This document shows, piece by piece, positions 17,637-26,102 of a stretch of 55,520 bases of DNA. The notes under the pieces were generated by a model that was not told where the DNA came from, ran no database searches, and worked only from the letters and a program-made list of their open reading frames with translations. The position numbers and the translations under genes are program-made. Source of the stretch: Candidatus Iainarchaeum sp. (GTDB taxonomy: Archaea > Iainarchaeota > Iainarchaeia > Iainarchaeales > 1-14-0-10-31-34); the NCBI GenBank assembly GCA_017609625.1, contig JAFCDN010000006.1, forward strand, positions 1-55,520. The letters run 5' to 3'. Numbering within the stretch: the first letter of the stretch is position 1; each line of letters begins with the position of its first letter.

Positions 17637-18817
17637 AAAAGATTATGTTTATTTCAATGCTCTTGCTGCTTTTTGCAGGATGCATTAGTCTGGTACAAAA
17701 TGGGGAAGAAACAATTTCAATAAGCTATTTAAAAGACGGTTCAGTTAGATTTGACCATCAAATTAAAGGAGAAAAAGGTTCATTGTATTTAGACTGGGAA
17801 GGAGACTGCACACCAAAAGTAAAACAAATGATTGACACAAACATCAGTTTTATACAAAAAGAAACAAATAACATAAAAAATTCAGGGAATCTTACACAAG
17901 AAGAAAAAGACATTTTGATTGAAGAAAACAACCGAAAAATTAACAATATGCTTTCAATGAAAACAAGTGTTTCCTGCAATTTAAGCGATGACAATTCAAT
18001 AGGAGTTTTAGAGTATGGCTTTAAACTAACAAGCGGGTTTGAAAACATTCAATTGTTTAACAACAACTACAGATTTGAATTAGAAAAAACAGAAGAAACA
18101 ATTGAATCAAAAATAAGGGTTGTTTCAACAGCAAACAATAAAACAGGAAACCTTTTGGGAAAAATAAAAATTTACTCTGAAAGCAAAATAATTTCAATAG
18201 AGCCTGCAGATAAAGTTGAATTAAAAGGAAATTATTATGAAGTGGACATGCAGGGAATGGATGGAAAAGACATTACAGTAAAAATTGAAAGAAAAACAAA
18301 AGCCCAAATAAATGGAAACGGAGATGAAGACGAAGAAGAGCCAGACATTTTTTCTGCTTTTATTCAAGGATTTACTTTAGAGAAAATTTTCAGTTTAGAA
18401 AAAGACAATCCAGTTCAGTGGATTCCAACACTGATTATTGTATTAATTTTGATTCTGGTTATTGCAAAAATAATTTCATCAATTCCAAAGAAAGAAGAAG
18501 ATGAAGAAGAGGATAAAAAAGACACAAAAAAACTAGATAAGAAAACTCTTGAAAACAAAGTTTTGGCAACAAAAGACAAAATACTTACAGGAGCCGTCAA
18601 TAAAAAACATCAGATTACAATGAAAAAAAAGCCAATTCAAGGAAAACCAAAAAAAGAAGAATTCAATTCAGAAGAGAAAAAACAGATTAAAACAATAATT
18701 CTTTCATTAAAAGAAAGCTTCCAGAATTACTCAAAACAAGAAATAAAAAAAGCAGTTCTGGGAAAAGGCTATTCAAACAAAATTGCTGATGAAGTTGCTG
18801 ATTTTTTCTACCCGTGA
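17633..18817 (+). CDS. Membrane-anchored lipoprotein-like protein sharing a C-terminal helical domain
   Basis: 394 residues. The N-terminus is a signal sequence with a lipobox-like LLFAGC (Cys17). A beta-rich extracellular region follows, then a membrane helix near residues 262-282, an acidic linker, and a cytoplasmic C-terminal domain of about 50 residues ending YSNKIADEVADFF. That domain aligns by eye with the end of the upstream gene (YSKEDMKEAMENLGYDEKIV against YSKQEIKKAVLGKGYSNKIA). The ATGA overlap signals coupled translation. The pair probably forms one membrane complex; its function is unknown. The stop codon is part of a perfect hairpin. Confidence 0.87.
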   Translation: MKKIMFISMLLLLFAGCISLVQNGEETISISYLKDGSVRFDHQIKGEKGSLYLDWEGDCTPKVKQMIDTNISFIQKETNNIKNSGNLTQEEKDILIEENNRKINNMLSMKTSVSCNLSDDNSIGVLEYGFKLTSGFENIQLFNNNYRFELEKTEETIESKIRVVSTANNKTGNLLGKIKIYSESKIISIEPADKVELKGNYYEVDMQGMDGKDITVKIERKTKAQINGNGDEDEEEPDIFSAFIQGFTLEKIFSLEKDNPVQWIPTLIIVLILILVIAKIISSIPKKEEDEEEDKKDTKKLDKKTLENKVLATKDKILTGAVNKKHQITMKKKPIQGKPKKEEFNSEEKKQIKTIILSLKESFQNYSKQEIKKAVLGKGYSNKIADEVADFFYP

Positions 18818-18993
18818 AACTTTTCCAAAAGTTTCAGCAAAATGCACGACTTCACTTTGTTCAGTCCTGCTGCTTTTCCAAAAGGTTCAACAAAACTGTC
18901 TTTTAATAAAAGGCAAGTTGCCAAAATGCAAGACTCTTAGTCTTGCTAGCACGACTTTACGTCGTGCCTCGGGACTCGCGATCGAAATCGCGA
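18815..18993 (+). repeat. Intergenic multi-hairpin array (locus A)
   Basis: A run of short palindromes: 18815-18836 (arms TGAAACTTTT/AAAAGTTTCA, containing the upstream stop codon), an imperfect CTTTTCCAAAAG near 18873-18884, 18900-18912, 18912-18922 (GGCAAGTTGCC), 18928-18946 (GCAAGACT/AGTCTTGC), 18949-18967 (GCACGAC/GTCGTGC) and 18976-18993 (TCGCGAT/ATCGCGA). Its reverse complement matches the order and spacers of locus B at 44423-44519. No gene is supported here. Confidence 0.85.
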
Positions 18994-19003
18994 AGACAGA
19001 AAC

Positions 19004-19012
19004 TATTTAAAT
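19004..19012 (+). promoter_or_regulatory. TATA-like box, leaderless architecture
   Basis: TATTTAAAT starts 31 nt before ATG 19035, directly after the last hairpin of the array. The metalloprotease mRNA is probably leaderless. Confidence 0.5.
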
Positions 19013-19034
19013 CTCTAAAAGCATTAATACTGCT

Positions 19035-21110
19035 ATGCAGCCTTTTCTGGAAGACTTGAAGAAACAGATTGAAGGAGCTCCAATAAAACAAGTTATTCCT
19101 GTTTTTTTATTTATAGCAATAATGCTTTTTGCATTATCTTTTTCTCTCCAAGACTCTCCAAACGGAGCAGCAATAAGACAACTGCCAACAGAAAAAGAGT
19201 TGGTTCCTAAAGAACCAACTTGTGTTCCTTCAACTGAAATTTGTGACGGAAAAGACAATGACTGTGATAATTTAATTGATGAAGAAGAAATTTGTAATAT
19301 AGTTGAAATTACAGGAAATTTAGAAGTAATAGCTGTTGATGATTTTGAGAATAACAAATCAGATTATTTGTATTACTTGAATTCTAATGGTAAGAGATAT
19401 GAATTGGAATTTGAGAATAGAACAGTCATAGGTTTAAATGGGAAAGTTATAATCAAAGGAATTATTGAAGGAGATAAGATTATTATAAATGATGCTAAAG
19501 ATATTAAGATATTGGAACCTGCACTACAAAACAATAATATAGGTCCTCAACAAACAATAGTCATTATTGTTCAATCAGAAACATTCTCTGGAATGATTTC
19601 CAATGAAGACGCTGAATATCTTATGTTTAATGATTCAGATTTCACAATTCAAGATTATTATATAAAAAATTCATTTAATAAAACTTACTTAACTGGAGAA
19701 GTTTTAGGACCATATATTATTGATTGCTCAAGCAATAGTCTAAATGAGGCGATTAAAGCTACAGATAATGAAATTTATTATCCAGATTATGATAAAATAT
19801 ATCTTTTTGTTGGATGCGAGCAGATTTCTGGTGGCTGGTCAACTATAGGCAAAACAATTGTCTCCACAGATGATGGAGAGGTTAATATTAGCGTTTCAGT
19901 TTCGCACCATAATGCACTTCCAAACACCTCTGACGTTCTTTCTCTTAAAACCACAATTCATGAATTAGGGCATTCATTTGGATTGCATCACGCAAATAGA
20001 TATGTTTGTTTGAATCCTCAAGGAGAGCAAGTCCCATTTTCTTCAAATTGTACTAGTGTGGATTACGCCGGAAATTATGATGTTATGGGTGCAAGCATAG
20101 GCCATTTAAATGCACCCCATAAAGAAGAAGCTGGATGGTTAGCCCCCCAAAATATTATTCAAGCTTCAGAGGGAACATTTTTTGTAGAACCAATTGAAAG
20201 AGTTGAATCTGTTAATTCTATTCAGACAATTAAAATTCCTATAATTGACCCAAATCATTATGCTTTAAGCCCTCAAGCATATTATTACATAGAATTCAGA
20301 CAGCCATTGGATTTTGATGTATTTTTAACAAGAGATTATGATGAAGTTTTTGAAGGAATTCTTAATAATATCTTTGGAGAACCTCCTGATATTGAAGAAG
20401 ACTGGGATAATGTTACAAATCTAATTGAAATTAACCCTAATGAAAAAATGGGGTTTGCGCTTGAAGTAAATGAAACTTATGCTGATGAATTTAATGATAT
20501 AATAATAACAGTTTTAGATACAAATGAAGACGGCGCGCTAGTAAAAATTGATCCATATTATGGCTGTGGAAATGCAATATTAAACGAAAATGAACTATGC
20601 GATTATGCTGCTCCATTAGGAACCAATAACCCTTTTGGAGACCAGTGCACTGAAAACTGCTGGGTTGATGGAACTGAAAACGGCTGGCTTGGTTGCAGAG
20701 GTTCAGGCATTCATGTTTGTTATGAGCGAATTCCCGCACATTTGCTTGCACAATACTTCCAAGAAAATCCTTTATGCATAATAAATACAACCTGTGGAAC
20801 AGAATTAATACCTGCAAGCTGTAATGAATTCATTTGTCCAAATCCATTAGAAATAGAATCTTGTTACGACAATGACACTGGATTAAATTATACAATAAAA
20901 GGAATAGTTAAAGCCACAAGCAACGGAACACTAACCACTAAAACAGATTACTGCAGCGGTTCAACTGTAAGAGAATATTATTGTAGTGATGACAAAGCCA
21001 TCAAATACAAAGACTACAGTTGCTCTCCAGACTCCTGCTCAAACGGAGCATGCTATGGCGGCAGCACACCCTGCATACCAACACCAGAGAATCCTTGTAA
21101 CATAACCTGA
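19035..21110 (+). CDS. Membrane-anchored gametolysin-like (M11-type) zinc metalloprotease
   Basis: 691 residues. An N-terminal membrane helix (about 21-40) anchors the protein outside the cell. A MopE-like metal-binding motif follows (ICDGKDNDCDNLIDEEE, about 70-88). The catalytic motif HELGHSFGLHH is at residues 309-319, giving HExxHxxGxxH with His309, Glu310, His313 and His319. NYDVMGASIGHLNAPHKEEA downstream fits the Met-turn and substrate region of gametolysin-type metzincins. The C-terminal 170 residues are Cys-rich. It probably cleaves external proteins or surface glycoproteins. It lacks the Lys/Glu repeat tails of its neighbours. Family placement is by motif only. Confidence 0.85.
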   Translation: MQPFLEDLKKQIEGAPIKQVIPVFLFIAIMLFALSFSLQDSPNGAAIRQLPTEKELVPKEPTCVPSTEICDGKDNDCDNLIDEEEICNIVEITGNLEVIAVDDFENNKSDYLYYLNSNGKRYELEFENRTVIGLNGKVIIKGIIEGDKIIINDAKDIKILEPALQNNNIGPQQTIVIIVQSETFSGMISNEDAEYLMFNDSDFTIQDYYIKNSFNKTYLTGEVLGPYIIDCSSNSLNEAIKATDNEIYYPDYDKIYLFVGCEQISGGWSTIGKTIVSTDDGEVNISVSVSHHNALPNTSDVLSLKTTIHELGHSFGLHHANRYVCLNPQGEQVPFSSNCTSVDYAGNYDVMGASIGHLNAPHKEEAGWLAPQNIIQASEGTFFVEPIERVESVNSIQTIKIPIIDPNHYALSPQAYYYIEFRQPLDFDVFLTRDYDEVFEGILNNIFGEPPDIEEDWDNVTNLIEINPNEKMGFALEVNETYADEFNDIIITVLDTNEDGALVKIDPYYGCGNAILNENELCDYAAPLGTNNPFGDQCTENCWVDGTENGWLGCRGSGIHVCYERIPAHLLAQYFQENPLCIINTTCGTELIPASCNEFICPNPLEIESCYDNDTGLNYTIKGIVKATSNGTLTTKTDYCSGSTVREYYCSDDKAIKYKDYSCSPDSCSNGACYGGSTPCIPTPENPCNIT

Positions 21111-21122
21111 TTTATTTACTTA

Positions 21123-22289
21123 TTACAACCCAGCTTCTTTTTTCAGTGCGTCTGCTTTGTCTGTTTTTTCCCAGGTAAAATCCGGATCATCTCTGCCAAA
21201 ATGACCATAAGCTGCAGTTTTTTTATAGATAGGTCTTTTCAATTTTAAATGCTCTAAAATTCCAGCAGGCTTTAAAGCAAAGTTCTTTCTAACCAGTTCA
21301 GAAATTTTTTCTTTAGAGATTTTTTCTGTTCCAAAACAATCTACATTAACTGAAACAGGATCAGGATAACCAATAGCATAAGCTAACTGCACTTCACATT
21401 TTTCAGCCAGACCTGCAGCAACAATATTTTTTGCAATATACCTTGCCATATAAGTAGCGCTTCTGTCAACCTTGCTTGGGTCTTTTCCGCTAAAACAGCC
21501 TCCGCCGTGTCTGCCGATTCCGCCATAAGAATCTACAATGATTTTTCTTCCGGTTAGCCCTGCATCAGCAAAAGGGCCTCCTCGGACAAAAGAACCAGTA
21601 GGGTTAACATAAAATTTTGTGTCTTTGTCAATCCATTTTTTGCAGACAGGCTTAATTATTTTTTCAATTACTTTTTCCTTTAAATCTTCATATTCTACAT
21701 CAGGATTGTGCTGGGCTGAAACAACAATTGCATCAGCTCGCAAAGGTTTTCCTTTTTCATCATATTCTATTGTAACCTGGCTTTTTCCGTCTGGACGCAG
21801 AAAATTCAATCCATTGTTCCTTCTAACCTCTGCAAGTTTTTCGCATAATTTGTGTGCAAGAACTATTGGAAGAGGCATTAATTCCGGAGTTTCATTTGAA
21901 GCATAGCCATACATCATTCCCTGGTCTCCTGCTCCCTGCTCTTTATGCATCCTTTGGTCAGAGTCTACTCCCTGCGCAATATCAGGGCTTTGCTCTGTAA
22001 CCTGAACCCAAACAGAACAGGTTTCATGTTCTATTCCATACTCTGATTTAGTATAACCTATTTCTTTGATTGTTTCTCGAACAACCAAAGGAATATCAAC
22101 ATAGCCTTTAGTGGTAATTTCACCAAAAACATTTACTCCTCCGTTTTTTGTTGCTGTCTCGCAAGCAACCCTTGAATCAGGGTCTTGTTCAAGAATTGCA
22201 TCCAAGATTGCGTCAGAAATTTTGTCGCACATTTTATCTGGATGCCCTTCAGTAACTGACTCAGAAGTCAAAAGAATTTTTTCTGTCAC
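21123..22289 (-). CDS. metK: S-adenosylmethionine synthetase, bacterial-type MetK
   Basis: 388 residues from GTG 22289, chosen because AGGAG lies 8 nt upstream; the frame continues to 22331, but that stretch is the repeat hairpin. It makes SAM from methionine and [21 protein letters not shown] (ATP and methionine site), [12 protein letters not shown], the glycine-rich [19 protein letters not shown] loop and IGYPDPVSV are classical bacterial MetK signatures. Most archaea instead use a distinct archaeal MAT family, so this copy suggests ancient transfer from bacteria. It is divergent from an XRE-CBS regulator with a palindromic operator candidate between them. Confidence 0.95.
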   Translation of the reverse strand: MTEKILLTSESVTEGHPDKMCDKISDAILDAILEQDPDSRVACETATKNGGVNVFGEITTKGYVDIPLVVRETIKEIGYTKSEYGIEHETCSVWVQVTEQSPDIAQGVDSDQRMHKEQGAGDQGMMYGYASNETPELMPLPIVLAHKLCEKLAEVRRNNGLNFLRPDGKSQVTIEYDEKGKPLRADAIVVSAQHNPDVEYEDLKEKVIEKIIKPVCKKWIDKDTKFYVNPTGSFVRGGPFADAGLTGRKIIVDSYGGIGRHGGGCFSGKDPSKVDRSATYMARYIAKNIVAAGLAEKCEVQLAYAIGYPDPVSVNVDCFGTEKISKEKISELVRKNFALKPAGILEHLKLKRPIYKKTAAYGHFGRDDPDFTWEKTDKADALKKEAGL

Positions 22290-22303
22290 ATTATCCACTC
22301 CTA

Positions 22304-22326
22304 AAAACTTTTTAGAAAAAAGTTTT
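22304..22326 (-). repeat. Perfect hairpin in metK leader
   Basis: 10-bp arms AAAACTTTTT and AAAAAGTTTT with loop AGA, ending about 15 nt upstream of the metK GTG. On the plus strand it is followed by ATCAAAA, the trailer of the dispersed repeat family. It lies close to the ribosome-binding site and could fold in the 5' UTR. It does not look like a known SAM riboswitch. Confidence 0.7.
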
Positions 22327-22372
22327 ATCAAAAAAATATCAAAATTATAACTAAAAAAAGAAATGAAAGATA

Positions 22373-22382
22373 CATTTAAAAG
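22373..22382. promoter_or_regulatory. Shared TATA-like box between metK and the regulator
   Basis: CATTTAAAAG contains a symmetric TTTAAA that could serve either direction. It lies about 60 nt upstream of the regulator ATG (22433) and about 85 nt upstream of the metK GTG. A second metK candidate is TTATAA near 22345. Confidence 0.4.
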
Positions 22383-22398
22383 AATAATTTAACTTCAT

Positions 22399-22418
22399 AT
22401 TATTCTTATCAGAATAAT
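22399..22418. promoter_or_regulatory. Palindromic operator candidate
   Basis: Perfect inverted repeat ATTATTCT-TATC-AGAATAAT, plus one more half-site AGAATAAT at 22381-22388, exactly 30 bp (about three helical turns) away. It lies about 25 nt beyond the TATA-like box, covering the expected start site of the XRE-CBS gene, so binding would repress. The adjacent XRE protein is the natural candidate to bind it. Confidence 0.6.
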
Positions 22419-22432
22419 AGAAAGTGGTTTTT

Positions 22433-22990
22433 ATGCTTCCTGATTTAAATGAAATTAAAATAAAAAGAAAAGAACTTGGACTGACACAAAAAGAACTGTC
22501 AGAAAAATCAAATGTACCGCAGTCAGTTATAGCAAAAGTTGAAAACAAAAAAATGAGCCCTTCATATGAAAGTGCAAAAAGAATTTTTGATGCACTGAAA
22601 ACAGAGATAAGAAAAAAGCAGACAGCAAAAAGCATTATGCGCAGAAATGTTATCTCTATCGGAGAAAAAGAAAAAGTCGGGAAAGCAATTAAACTCATGA
22701 ACAGATACGGGATAAGCCAGCTGCCTGTAATGAGAAAACAGATTCCAATTGGAACAGTAACAGAAAAAACCCTTGTAGAAAAAATCGGCTCAGGAAAAAT
22801 CAGCGGACAAGAAAAAGCTTTTACTATAATGGAAGGCTGTCTGCCAATAATTGAAGAGGATTCAGAAATAGAGGCTGTTTCTGCTCTTTTAAAGCATTAT
22901 TCTGCCTGTCTGGTAAAAGAAAAAGACAGGATTGTCGGGATTATTACACGCTCTAATATAATAAGCAAAGCAATAGGAAAAAAAACCTGA
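22433..22990 (+). CDS. XRE helix-turn-helix regulator with tandem CBS domains
   Basis: 185 residues from ATG 22433 (an in-frame GTG at 22424 is less likely). Residues about 3-60 are an XRE-type DNA-binding domain (LTQKELSEKSNVPQSVIAKV is the helix-turn-helix). Residues about 65-185 are two CBS motifs (IGEKEKVGKAIKLMNRYGIS and EDSEIEAVSALLKHYSACLV). CBS pairs bind adenosyl ligands such as AMP, ATP or SAM. Its position divergent from metK makes a SAM or adenylate-sensing repressor of itself and metK an attractive inference. XRE-CBS fusions are known in archaea, but this ligand is not proven. Confidence 0.9.
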   Translation: MLPDLNEIKIKRKELGLTQKELSEKSNVPQSVIAKVENKKMSPSYESAKRIFDALKTEIRKKQTAKSIMRRNVISIGEKEKVGKAIKLMNRYGISQLPVMRKQIPIGTVTEKTLVEKIGSGKISGQEKAFTIMEGCLPIIEEDSEIEAVSALLKHYSACLVKEKDRIVGIITRSNIISKAIGKKT

Positions 22991-23012
22991 AAAAGGCTTA
23001 AAAAACTGTTCA

Positions 23013-23025
23013 GTTATATTTAAAT
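23013..23025 (+). promoter_or_regulatory. TATA-like box for surface-protein operon
   Basis: The TTATATTTAAATA stretch lies about 75 nt upstream of ATG 23093. The mRNA would have a leader of some 45 nt, with GTGGA near the start codon. Confidence 0.4.
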
Positions 23026-23092
23026 ATTTGTTTTAACTCTATAGTAATAACAAATATACATAAATTTGTGTATTTTTTGTTGTGGAATTTCA

Positions 23093-23872
23093 ATGAAAAA
23101 AGCAGTGATTTTTGCGGTTATTTTCCTGTGCAGTTTATTCAGTGTAAACGCTTTAGTAGAAGACTCAACTAATTATATTACTTTTCATGAAGAGCCAGTA
23201 AATTTGAGCTTTTTTGTTGAAAATGATTCAGGAAATACACAGGATTTAGAAGTAAAAGTTTTTTCTCCAATAGCTTATGAATTAAACGGCAAGAAATCTG
23301 TTTTAGAAGAGGGGGAAAAAACCCTTATTGAAATTACTTTTTTTCCGAAAAAAGAATTTATTGACTCTATTTGGGACGCAACAATTGAAGTGCGTTTAGG
23401 AAAAGAAATCTCAAGAAAAGAGATTGAAATGAAGTTTTATAAAAGATATTTCAGTCCAGTGGAATTTTCTGCTAAACAAAAAGAAAACAGAATTGAAATA
23501 ACTGCAGTAAATACCTCTAGCATAGCAACGGAATTTGAAATTCTTGGTTTAAAAAACGAGAGCAACTGGAAGATTGTAAAAGAAAGCTTTTCTCTGGAAG
23601 CAGGAGAAGAAAAAAAGTTTTATTCTAACTTAAGCGGAAATGGAAACGAAAAAAATTTTGTTTTGATTTTATGCGATGGATTTACAGAAGAAATTAAAGT
23701 TGAATTAAAAACTTCAGAAATAAACTGGAACACAGTAACCGGCCAGTTTGCTTTAGGCGGATTAGGGGAAGTTTTAGAGCCGATTAATATTGGATTGATA
23801 ATTATTGCAGCAGTTTTGCTGATTGTATTTATTTCAAGGTTTGTGAAAAGATTAAAGGGGGAGGAAAAATGA
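23093..23872 (+). CDS. Small secreted COG1470-like membrane-anchored protein
   Basis: 259 residues from ATG 23093; nine codons upstream are open but lack signal character. Signal peptide at 1-23, one or two beta-sandwich (NEW3/COG1470-like) units with the pattern SLEAGEEKKFY, a membrane helix near residues 232-251 and a short basic cytoplasmic end. First gene of a three-gene operon whose products share this architecture with growing size; the next ATG overlaps its stop. Probable S-layer or envelope-associated role, not more specific. Confidence 0.82.
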   Translation: MKKAVIFAVIFLCSLFSVNALVEDSTNYITFHEEPVNLSFFVENDSGNTQDLEVKVFSPIAYELNGKKSVLEEGEKTLIEITFFPKKEFIDSIWDATIEVRLGKEISRKEIEMKFYKRYFSPVEFSAKQKENRIEITAVNTSSIATEFEILGLKNESNWKIVKESFSLEAGEEKKFYSNLSGNGNEKNFVLILCDGFTEEIKVELKTSEINWNTVTGQFALGGLGEVLEPINIGLIIIAAVLLIVFISRFVKRLKGEEK

Positions 23873-26100
23873 ACAAAAATATTCTAACAGTAATACTTTT
23901 ACTAATAGTGATTTCAAGTGCACAGGCATTGATTCAGCCGGAAAAAACAGAGATTTCAATGTCTCCAACAGAATCTTTTTCTATTCCAGTGAAAATAGTA
24001 AATCAATCAGGGGAAAGAGCATTGATTCATTTGAGTTCAGACAGTGTTTTGAACACCGAATTTGCAGCAAATGATTTTTATTTAAACGCAAATGAAGAAA
24101 CAAAAATTGCATTTAATATAATGCCTTCTTACTCAGGAGCATATGAAGTTGAATTAAAATTAGAATACGCTGAAAGAACAGAAAATGCAACTATAATGGT
24201 TGCAATAGGAGATGTTTATCATTTTGGCTCAGTAAAAAACTGCGGAGATAATTTTGACTGTTTTATTGAAGCAACAAAAACCTGCAGTCCGGCAAAATTG
24301 ACTCATACTTTAACAATTAACTGGGAGCCAGTATTTGGATTTACCCAAACCACTTCAGGCTATTACGAAATCAAAGGAATGGAAGCAGGAGAATGTGTGT
24401 TGTATTCAGAACTTGAAAGCATATCTGCAGAGTTCACTGAAGAAATGGTCCAGGAAATGCTTAATGCAGGCGCAACTTTAGAAGAAATTGAGCTGGCAGA
24501 ACAGCAATTAAATGAAGAAATGCAGAAAACAGTTGGAGTAGGAACAACCTGCAGATTCAGCCAGTCAAAGTTAACTGAAACATTCGAGAAAATGAAAATA
24601 GGAAGTTATTCTTCAACTGATTGGGAGACATGCGAAATAGGAAATACAGGTAAAATTAGTTTTTCTGGAGGAATAGAATTAAGATACCAGAAACAAAACA
24701 TCTGCCAGAATAAATTAGACAAACTAACTTTATGGATTAAAAATGACTCTTCAGTTACACAAGAAGTAAAACTGAGTGCAGAATCAACAATTTTTACTCC
24801 AACCATAGAGCCAAACTTTTTGGAATTAGATGCAGGAGAAGAAAGATTTATTCAATTAGAGTTGTATTCAAACAGGACTTTTCCAATAGATGAAGAATAC
24901 TCTGTCATAGTTAACCTTGAAACAGATGATACAATGATTTCAAGGGAGATTTTCTTTAATTTGACTGAATGCATTAAAACAGAAAAACTCTTTAGAGTGG
25001 ATTTGCAGACAGAACACATTTCTTTAAAGAAAGGAGAAGATAAAAGAGTTTATTTTACTGTAGAAAACTTGGATGAAGAAGACAATGAATTGTTTTTTGC
25101 AGTAAAAACTGATTTGAAAAACGAGTTGCAGCAGACAAAAACAGTTTTAAGTAAAGGACAGAAAAGAACTTACTGGATTGAATTAGAAGCACTTAAAACA
25201 AACGATGTAGGAAAGCATAAAGTGGAATTGTTTGCCTTTAATCCATTCTATGATGTAAAAAAAGTCTTTTACGTTGAAGTAAGAGGAATCCATGAAGTAG
25301 AAGTTACTTTAGTAAGCGAAGTTGCAGAAATTGAAAGAGGCGCTTCAGGAATATTCACAATTCTGGTAGAAAACAAAGGAGACTTTGAGGAAAGAATCAG
25401 AACAAACTATGAAGAAAAAGAAAACTTTAATGTAAATATTGCAGATGAAAGCTTTTATCTGCAGGAAAAAGAAAGCAAAAAAATCTATGTTTCAGTTAAC
25501 CCAAATGTTACAGCAGAATTAGGAGAACAAGAAATTGAAGTAAAGGTTAACGGGGAAGAAATCTATTTGAACTTTAAAGTGGTTGAAGGAGAAAACCCAA
25601 GAAAAACAGACGGAGTAGTGGAATTCCTTTCTGTTCCAGAAAAAATCACTTTAAGCCAGGAAGAGACTGAAATAAAGGTACTAATTAAAAACATTTCAGG
25701 GGAAAAAATTGAAAATATAGTCTTCTGGATTGAATCTCTTCCAGAGGGTGTTGTCTTTGAATCAACCACAGTAGAAGAAATTAAAAGCGAAAAAATAAAG
25801 TATGTTGAAGGAAAACTGCTGTTGGATTTGGAGGAAGCAGAAAAAGGAAGTTATGATATAACTCTGGTTGTAGAAAACAGCCAGTTCAGGCAGAAAAAAG
25901 AAATTCAGTTGGTTGTATTAGAACCTGAAAAAGAGGAGGAAGAAGAAGAGGAAGAAAAAGAAAATCCAAATCCTCTTGCAGGATTGTTTTCTTTGGGTTC
26001 AGGTGAGCTGATTGGATTGATTGTATTAGTGTTAATAGTAATAATTTTATTATTAAATCCAGGAAAAGAAAGAAGATTAAACAGAAAAAGGGGGAATTAA
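23869..26100 (+). CDS. Large COG1470-like surface protein with C-terminal anchor
   Basis: 743 residues. Signal peptide, then repeated beta-sandwich domains with the NEW3/COG1470 pattern (LDAGEERFIQLELYSN, LKKGEDKRVYFTVENLDEED), a Cys-containing insert around residues 115-250 with a short helical segment, an acidic linker of Glu residues, and a membrane helix near 713-730 followed by a basic end. GGGGGAGG gives a strong ribosome-binding site. Middle member of the operon. Many Asn-X-Ser/Thr sites suggest an N-glycosylated envelope protein. Confidence 0.85.
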   Translation: MNKNILTVILLLIVISSAQALIQPEKTEISMSPTESFSIPVKIVNQSGERALIHLSSDSVLNTEFAANDFYLNANEETKIAFNIMPSYSGAYEVELKLEYAERTENATIMVAIGDVYHFGSVKNCGDNFDCFIEATKTCSPAKLTHTLTINWEPVFGFTQTTSGYYEIKGMEAGECVLYSELESISAEFTEEMVQEMLNAGATLEEIELAEQQLNEEMQKTVGVGTTCRFSQSKLTETFEKMKIGSYSSTDWETCEIGNTGKISFSGGIELRYQKQNICQNKLDKLTLWIKNDSSVTQEVKLSAESTIFTPTIEPNFLELDAGEERFIQLELYSNRTFPIDEEYSVIVNLETDDTMISREIFFNLTECIKTEKLFRVDLQTEHISLKKGEDKRVYFTVENLDEEDNELFFAVKTDLKNELQQTKTVLSKGQKRTYWIELEALKTNDVGKHKVELFAFNPFYDVKKVFYVEVRGIHEVEVTLVSEVAEIERGASGIFTILVENKGDFEERIRTNYEEKENFNVNIADESFYLQEKESKKIYVSVNPNVTAELGEQEIEVKVNGEEIYLNFKVVEGENPRKTDGVVEFLSVPEKITLSQEETEIKVLIKNISGEKIENIVFWIESLPEGVVFESTTVEEIKSEKIKYVEGKLLLDLEEAEKGSYDITLVVENSQFRQKKEIQLVVLEPEKEEEEEEEEKENPNPLAGLFSLGSGELIGLIVLVLIVIILLLNPGKERRLNRKRGN

Positions 26101-26102
26101 AA

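Noticed and set aside
18783-19010. Plus-strand 75-codon frame across hairpin array A
   Set aside because: It starts inside the lipoprotein gene in another frame and reads through the palindromes; no start signal or domain.
22290-22372. SAM riboswitch upstream of metK
   Set aside because: Only one simple hairpin is seen; no multi-helix junction or known SAM-aptamer consensus, and the stem belongs to the dispersed repeat family.
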